Shown here: positions 60,226 to 64,000 of the stretch, one piece after another
Numbering within the stretch: position 1 is the first letter of the stretch
Layout: each line of letters starts with the position of its first letter
Source of the DNA: VBDM01 sp041496705
Lineage (GTDB): Bacteria > Pseudomonadota > Gammaproteobacteria > Burkholderiales > SG8-39
Length of the DNA stretch: 64,000 nucleotides
NCBI GenBank assembly: GCA_041496705.1
Contig: JBGQFD010000001.1
Location: 1 to 64,000 of the forward strand
Direction: 5' to 3'
Notes under the pieces: model-generated
Seen by the model: the letters and a program-made list of their open reading frames with translations, nothing else
Database searches by the model: none
Told to the model about the DNA's origin: nothing
Made by a program: the position numbers and the translations under genes

Positions 60226-60336
60226 ACTTTCGGATGCTCCCCGGGCGCCAGCGCGGTAGAATGCTGTCATACCGGGGGGACGGCCGCCGGCATCGCCGGC
60301 GGTTCGGACGCGGACCACTACGACTCTTACCAAGGC

Positions 60337-61671
60337 ATGCCGGACCCGACCAACAGAACCTTTATCTATAGCGTGCTGTTTCTCGACATTGTCGAGTATT
60401 CACAGTGCGTTGTCCCCAAACAGATCCGGCTCAAGGAGCGTTTCAACGCGGTTCTGACCGAGGCGATCGCCGGGGTGCCGGCGGACGATCGCATCATCCT
60501 CGATACTGGCGACGGGGCGGCAGTCTGTTTCCTGGGGGACCACGAAGACGCCATGTTCGTTGGCCTGGCCATGCGCGACGCGATCGCCTGCGAGGATCAG
60601 ACCGGGGGCCGTGAGTTGGACATTCGCATCGGCATCAACCTCGGGCCTGTGAGGCTCGTCAAGGACATCAACGGCAACCCCAACATCATCGGCGACGGCA
60701 TCAACGTGGCCCAGCGCGTCATGAGTTTCGCCGTGAAGGGCCAGATCCTGGTGCATCGCGATTACTACAACCTCATGGTGCGCATGTCCGAGGATTACGC
60801 CCAGCTGTTCCACTACGAAGGGGCGATGACAGACAAGCACGTTCGCGAGCACGATGTTTATTCCATCATCAACGCCGCGCCCAGCACCCTCCGCCGGACC
60901 GCGCCCTTGCCTGTGCCCAGGCCGGTGATACGCCTGCCACGCCTCAGGCTTCCCAGCATCCACCTGTCCGACCTGCGGGTTCTCAGCGCACGCCTTCGGC
61001 CGATCGCTTCCAGGCTGGCGGTGAACAGCAAGCTCCTTGTCGCCGCGCCGCTGGCGTTCATCCTGATCGTCAGTTCCGGCGTGATTGCGCGCAGCCACCG
61101 GAACTCCCCTGGAGAAGAAAAGAGCGGCGCACCCGTGTCGTCCGGCACGCCCAGGGCGGAGCAATCCCCCCTGAAGGTCGCAACGGCCGGAGCCGATCAG
61201 ATCCAGCCGGACCAGGGGAGAACTGCCCCGGTGGAAAATCCGGCCACCCCTCCCAAGTCGGAGAATCCGACCGCTCCGGCCAAGTCGCAGCGGCCCATCG
61301 CCAACGCCAGGGCCCGGGATGCAGGTTCGACACGGGATGCCTTCCCGGCTGGCCGGAGGGCACCTGTGCAGACCGCCAGGGTCAAGGATGTCGCCGAAAT
61401 GCTGGCCCTGCCCAAGGAGGCCGAAACTCCTGTCGCGCCGCGTGGGCCCACCGCGGACACGGGGATCAACGTCGTGATCGTCGCGTTTCCCTGGGCCGAG
61501 GTCTACGTAGATGGGAACCGGCTGGGGGTCAGTCCGCCGCTCCGCTCGATCCCGCTCAAGCCGGGCAAGCACAAGGTAGAACTGCGCAATTCTTCTTTTC
61601 CCGCCCACGTCGAGACCGTCGAGGTCAAGAGCGGCGCTGAGATCAGCGTAAAGCACCGGTTCCGCCGCTGA
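60337..61671 (+). CDS. Class III nucleotidyl cyclase-like domain, membrane helix and PEGA domain protein
   Basis: A 444-residue protein. The N-terminal cytoplasmic part is a class III cyclase homology domain: metal aspartates Asp17 (LFLDIVEYS) and Asp59 (DTGDGAAVCF), and the transition-state pair Asn123 and Arg127 (GINVAQRV). The purine-recognising Lys and Asp positions are Leu55 and Asn116, so neither normal adenylyl nor guanylyl cyclase activity is assured. A membrane helix (about 232-250) leads to a Pro-rich linker and a C-terminal PEGA domain (PWAEVYVDGNRLGVSPP) that would lie in the periplasm. It precedes the TssQ-like gene by six bases. Confidence 0.88.
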   Translation: MPDPTNRTFIYSVLFLDIVEYSQCVVPKQIRLKERFNAVLTEAIAGVPADDRIILDTGDGAAVCFLGDHEDAMFVGLAMRDAIACEDQTGGRELDIRIGINLGPVRLVKDINGNPNIIGDGINVAQRVMSFAVKGQILVHRDYYNLMVRMSEDYAQLFHYEGAMTDKHVREHDVYSIINAAPSTLRRTAPLPVPRPVIRLPRLRLPSIHLSDLRVLSARLRPIASRLAVNSKLLVAAPLAFILIVSSGVIARSHRNSPGEEKSGAPVSSGTPRAEQSPLKVATAGADQIQPDQGRTAPVENPATPPKSENPTAPAKSQRPIANARARDAGSTRDAFPAGRRAPVQTARVKDVAEMLALPKEAETPVAPRGPTADTGINVVIVAFPWAEVYVDGNRLGVSPPLRSIPLKPGKHKVELRNSSFPAHVETVEVKSGAEISVKHRFRR

Positions 61672-61677
61672 GGGACG

Positions 61678-62079
61678 ATGCCACGCTTCCGCTATCACGC
61701 GCTGTTGTTCGGATGCCTGGTGCTGACCGGTTGCGCGTCGTTCAGGAACTTCAACGAGGACCTGGTCGGGATGTTCGCGGCGAAGGGTCAGAGGGAACTC
61801 GAAGTCGCCATCAAAGCCTACGAAGACGGGGAGTACGCCTACTCGGCAAGGCTCCTGCAGGCAAGCCTGGATTCGGGCCTGCGCGGGGCGGCCAACCAGG
61901 TGCGAGCACACAAGTACCTCGCGTTTCTTCACTGCGCGGCCAGCCGCATACAACAGTGCCGCGACGAGTTCAGGAAGGCACTCGACATCGACCCTTCCTT
62001 CGATCTCCGGGACGACGAAGTCGGGCACCCCGTGTGGGGTCCGGTTTTTCGCAGCCTGAGAACGACCTCCAGGAAATAA
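61678..62079 (+). CDS. TssQ-like lipoprotein (T6SS-associated type)
   Basis: A 133-residue lipoprotein. The signal MPRFRYHALLFGCLVLTGC ends in a lipobox (LTGC) and the mature part is a TPR-like helical region (AIKAYEDGEYAYSARLLQAS, HKYLAFLHCAASRIQQCRDE, FRKALDIDPSFDLRDDE). The sequence looks like the TssQ family named for type VI secretion, but no other T6SS gene is in the window. It sits between the cyclase and kinase genes with six-base gaps on both sides, so the three form one operon. Confidence 0.8.
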   Translation: MPRFRYHALLFGCLVLTGCASFRNFNEDLVGMFAAKGQRELEVAIKAYEDGEYAYSARLLQASLDSGLRGAANQVRAHKYLAFLHCAASRIQQCRDEFRKALDIDPSFDLRDDEVGHPVWGPVFRSLRTTSRK

Positions 62080-62085
62080 CCGGCC

Positions 62086-63276
62086 ATGACCGAACCGTGG
62101 CTGCTCGGCCGCTATGAAGTCGTTGCCGAACTCGGCAAAGGCGCCATGGGCGTCGTCTATCGGGCGAACGACCCGATGCTCAACCGCACGGTGGCCATCA
62201 AGACCATCAACATGGACGAGGCCGAGAACGAGGGTATGGCCGAGTACGAGGCGCGCTTCTACACCGAGGCCAAGGCGGCGGGCGGCCTGAATCACCCGAA
62301 CATCATCATCATCTATGACATCGGCAAGAGCAGCCACCTAGTGTACATGGCGATGGAGTACATCGAGGGACGCGAGCTGCGCGAATTGCTCACCGAAGGG
62401 CAGCCGCTGCCCGTCGTACAGGGAATCGACATCGCGGCGCAGATCGGGGAGGGATTGGCGTACGCCCACCAGCACCAGGTCGTGCATCGGGACATCAAAC
62501 CTGCCAACATCCTCATCACCGGCGAAGGCCGCGCCAAGATCGCCGATTTCGGCATCGCGCGCATGCGCTCCAGCGAGACGCGTACGCAGACGGGCATCAT
62601 TCTCGGCTCACCCAAGTACATCTCTCCCGAGCAGGTGGTCGGCAAGCGCGCCGACCATCGCTCCGATATCTTTTCCCTGGGCGTGATCCTCTACCAGTGC
62701 CTGACCGGCATGACCCCCTTCAACGGCGAAGGTCTGACCGCGCTCATGTACCAGATCACCAACTACGAGCCGCCGCCACCCAGTTCGACCAATCCCCAGG
62801 TACCGGTGATGCTCGACTACATCATCGCCAAGGTCCTCGCCAAGGCGCCGGAGGCGCGCTACCAGAGTGCGGCCGACCTGGCGAACGACCTGCGCGAGTG
62901 CAGATTGCAGATGGAAGGTGGCACGGCGGCCAGCCTATCGGCGACGGCGCCGATCCCCATCATGCCGGCCCTGGCGGCAGCCGCGCAGAAGCCTTCGGCG
63001 CTCCCGGCGCCCGATGCCACGGAGGATCCTGCGGCGCTGCCACCTCCCACCAAGGGCATATCGCGCGCTTTCGACTCGCACGAAGCCACCTCGCGCCTGA
63101 TGCGCCAGATCAGCGCCGACGGCACCGAGGAATTCGTGGTGTCGCCGTTTTCAACCAGCGCGCTGCGGTCTGGCAGGCGGTCCACGGAACATCCCTGGGG
63201 ACCGCGCGAGAACGCCATCTTCGCTGCTACCGTAATCGCCGCGATGTTCATCGCTACCGCCATCGTCCTGCTGTGA
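62086..63276 (+). CDS. Hanks-type serine/threonine protein kinase, tail-anchored
   Basis: A 396-residue bacterial eukaryotic-like kinase. The glycine loop is ELGKGAMGVVYRA, the ATP lysine Lys39 (VAIKTI), the catalytic loop HRDIKPANIL (Asp136), the DFG motif Asp154 and SPKYISPEQ in the activation segment, so it should be active. After the kinase domain (about residues 10-275) comes a Pro/Ala-rich linker and one C-terminal membrane helix (about 376-396) with no periplasmic domain. It is the third gene of the operon and its ligands or targets may include its neighbours. Confidence 0.93.
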   Translation: MTEPWLLGRYEVVAELGKGAMGVVYRANDPMLNRTVAIKTINMDEAENEGMAEYEARFYTEAKAAGGLNHPNIIIIYDIGKSSHLVYMAMEYIEGRELRELLTEGQPLPVVQGIDIAAQIGEGLAYAHQHQVVHRDIKPANILITGEGRAKIADFGIARMRSSETRTQTGIILGSPKYISPEQVVGKRADHRSDIFSLGVILYQCLTGMTPFNGEGLTALMYQITNYEPPPPSSTNPQVPVMLDYIIAKVLAKAPEARYQSAADLANDLRECRLQMEGGTAASLSATAPIPIMPALAAAAQKPSALPAPDATEDPAALPPPTKGISRAFDSHEATSRLMRQISADGTEEFVVSPFSTSALRSGRRSTEHPWGPRENAIFAATVIAAMFIATAIVLL

Positions 63277-63285
63277 GCGCAGTGC

Positions 63286-63304
63286 CGCGCCGGAGACCGG
63301 CGCG
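63286..63304. repeat. GC-rich inverted repeat between the kinase gene and metG
   Basis: CGCGCCGG and CCGGCGCG flank AGA, an 8-bp perfect stem, ten bases after the kinase stop. There is no T run behind it, so it is a weak terminator at best; the metG -10 lies just downstream. Confidence 0.45.
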
Positions 63305-63337
63305 TGGCGGTAAAATGACAGCTTTTTGAAAGTCAGC

Positions 63338-64000
63338 ATGTCTCGCCGGCTGTTCGTCACCACCGCCCTCCCTTACGCGAACGGCGCGTTTCACATCGGC
63401 CATATCATGGAGTACATCCAGGCCGACATCTGGGTGCGGTTTCAGCGCATGCAGGGCCATGAAGTGCATTTCATCGGCGCCGACGACGCGCACGGCGCGC
63501 CCATCATGCTCGCGGCGGAGAAGGCCGGAAAATCGCCTGAGCAATTCATCGACGAAATCGCGAAGGGACGCAAGCAATACCTCGACGGCTTTCACATCGA
63601 ATTCGACAACTGGCACTCGACTCATTCGAAAGAAAATACCGAGCTATCGCAAGACATATACCGCAAGCTCGTCAAGGCGGGGCTCGTCTACAAAGAAGCG
63701 ATAGCGCAGTTCTTCGATCCAGTGAAAAGCATGTTCCTCGCCGACCGTTACATCAAGGGCGAATGCCCAAACTGCGGCGCGAAGGATCAGTACGGGGATG
63801 CGTGCGAGAACTGCAGCACCGTGTATTCACCCACGCAGCTCAAGAACCCGTACTCGACCCTCTCCGGTGCGAAGCCAGAGCTCAAGTCGTCTGAGCACTA
63901 CTTCTTCAGACTTTCCGATCCGAAGTGCACCGAGTTCCTGAAGAAATGGATCGCGGACGCAGGACGGCTCCAGCCGCAGGTCGCGAACAAGGCAAGAGAA
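63338..64000 (+). CDS. metG: Methionyl-tRNA synthetase (partial, runs off the window)
   Basis: The first 221 codons of MetG. VTTALPYANGAFHIGHIMEY includes the HIGH motif, and the zinc-knuckle region has GECPNCGAKDQYGDACENCS with four cysteines, the two-knuckle type. The frame is open to the end of the window, so the KMSKS loop lies beyond it. A TAAAAT -10-like box is at 63311-63316 and GAAAG precedes the ATG. The metG/apbC neighbourhood is common, though here a three-gene cluster separates them. Confidence 0.96.
   Translation, partial: MSRRLFVTTALPYANGAFHIGHIMEYIQADIWVRFQRMQGHEVHFIGADDAHGAPIMLAAEKAGKSPEQFIDEIAKGRKQYLDGFHIEFDNWHSTHSKENTELSQDIYRKLVKAGLVYKEAIAQFFDPVKSMFLADRYIKGECPNCGAKDQYGDACENCSTVYSPTQLKNPYSTLSGAKPELKSSEHYFFRLSDPKCTEFLKKWIADAGRLQPQVANKARE

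Noticed and set aside
60337..63276. The cyclase/TssQ-like/kinase genes as part of a type VI secretion locus
   Set aside because: No tss, hcp, vgrG or clpV gene lies within the window, so a T6SS assignment is not supported here.
63286..63304. Terminator between the kinase gene and metG
   Set aside because: The hairpin is stable but has no T tract, so it is recorded as a repeat only.

Overview
The window reads as ordinary chromosome of a GC-rich betaproteobacterium (Rhodocyclales, Nitrosomonadales or Burkholderiales type; the exact lineage cannot be read from the sequence). Supporting signs are the ribF-ileS-lspA-ispH operon beside murJ and rpsT, a fimT-pilV-pilW-pilX-pilY1 minor pilin operon, an xseB-ispA-dxs cluster beside folE2, a GlrK-QseG-GlrR system, an apbC/metG divergent pair and PA2778/PA2779-type genes. 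No insertion sequence, prophage, integrase, CRISPR array or rRNA was seen. One tRNA gene, Thr(CGU), is present.

Layout. 0-6.1 kb: end of an unidentified gene and its terminator, a TRAP-type solute-binding protein, pmbA, darP-mog, a carboxylesterase and a 508-residue protein with a PilZ-like tail. 6.2-6.9 kb: tRNA-Thr and a cysteine-poor Fur-family regulator. 7.0-15.1 kb: pilE-fimT-pilV-pilW-pilX-pilY1 plus a TonB-C-terminal protein. 15.2-23.8 kb: ispH, lspA, ileS, ribF, an Mpo1-like membrane protein, a SirB1-like protein, murJ and rpsT. 23.9-27.1 kb: a PLP decarboxylase with a pseudo-receiver domain, a small unknown protein and an orphan ParA. 27.3-31.4 kb: argD-argF-argG (citrulline and argininosuccinate steps) and a phosphoesterase. 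31.7-37.7 kb: a DUF1800/DUF1501 secreted pair, a four-gene minus-strand group and yajQ. 37.7-40.6 kb: a MoaD/ThiS-like protein translationally coupled to a beta-propeller, a glutamine amidotransferase and a retropepsin-like protease. 40.7-44.8 kb: folE2, dxs, ispA, xseB. 45-48.2 kb: a Rieske oxygenase, a sulfurtransferase, a DUF2784 protein and thyA. 48.2-55.2 kb: a membrane protein with PA2778/PA2779-type genes, a SlyB-like protein, glrR-qseG-glrK and folA. 55.3-59 kb: ornithine decarboxylase with an upstream mini-ORF, and an LtaS-type sulfatase-fold enzyme. 59-64 kb: apbC, a three-gene signalling cluster (cyclase-PEGA protein, TssQ-like lipoprotein, Hanks kinase) and the start of metG.

How the genes work together. 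Several pathways are represented: pilus assembly; isoprenoid supply (dxs, ispA, ispH); lipoprotein and peptidoglycan export (lspA, murJ); arginine to ornithine and polyamines (argDFG plus two decarboxylases); and folate/thymidylate (folE2, thyA, folA). The least ordinary parts are the cyclase/lipoprotein/kinase cluster at 60.3-63.3 kb, the candidate leader peptide before ornithine decarboxylase at 56.5 kb, and the MoaD-like/beta-propeller pair at 38 kb. Two genes, murJ and the Fur-family gene, appear to have leaderless or nearly leaderless promoters. All functional calls rest on motif recognition by eye; no database search was possible.
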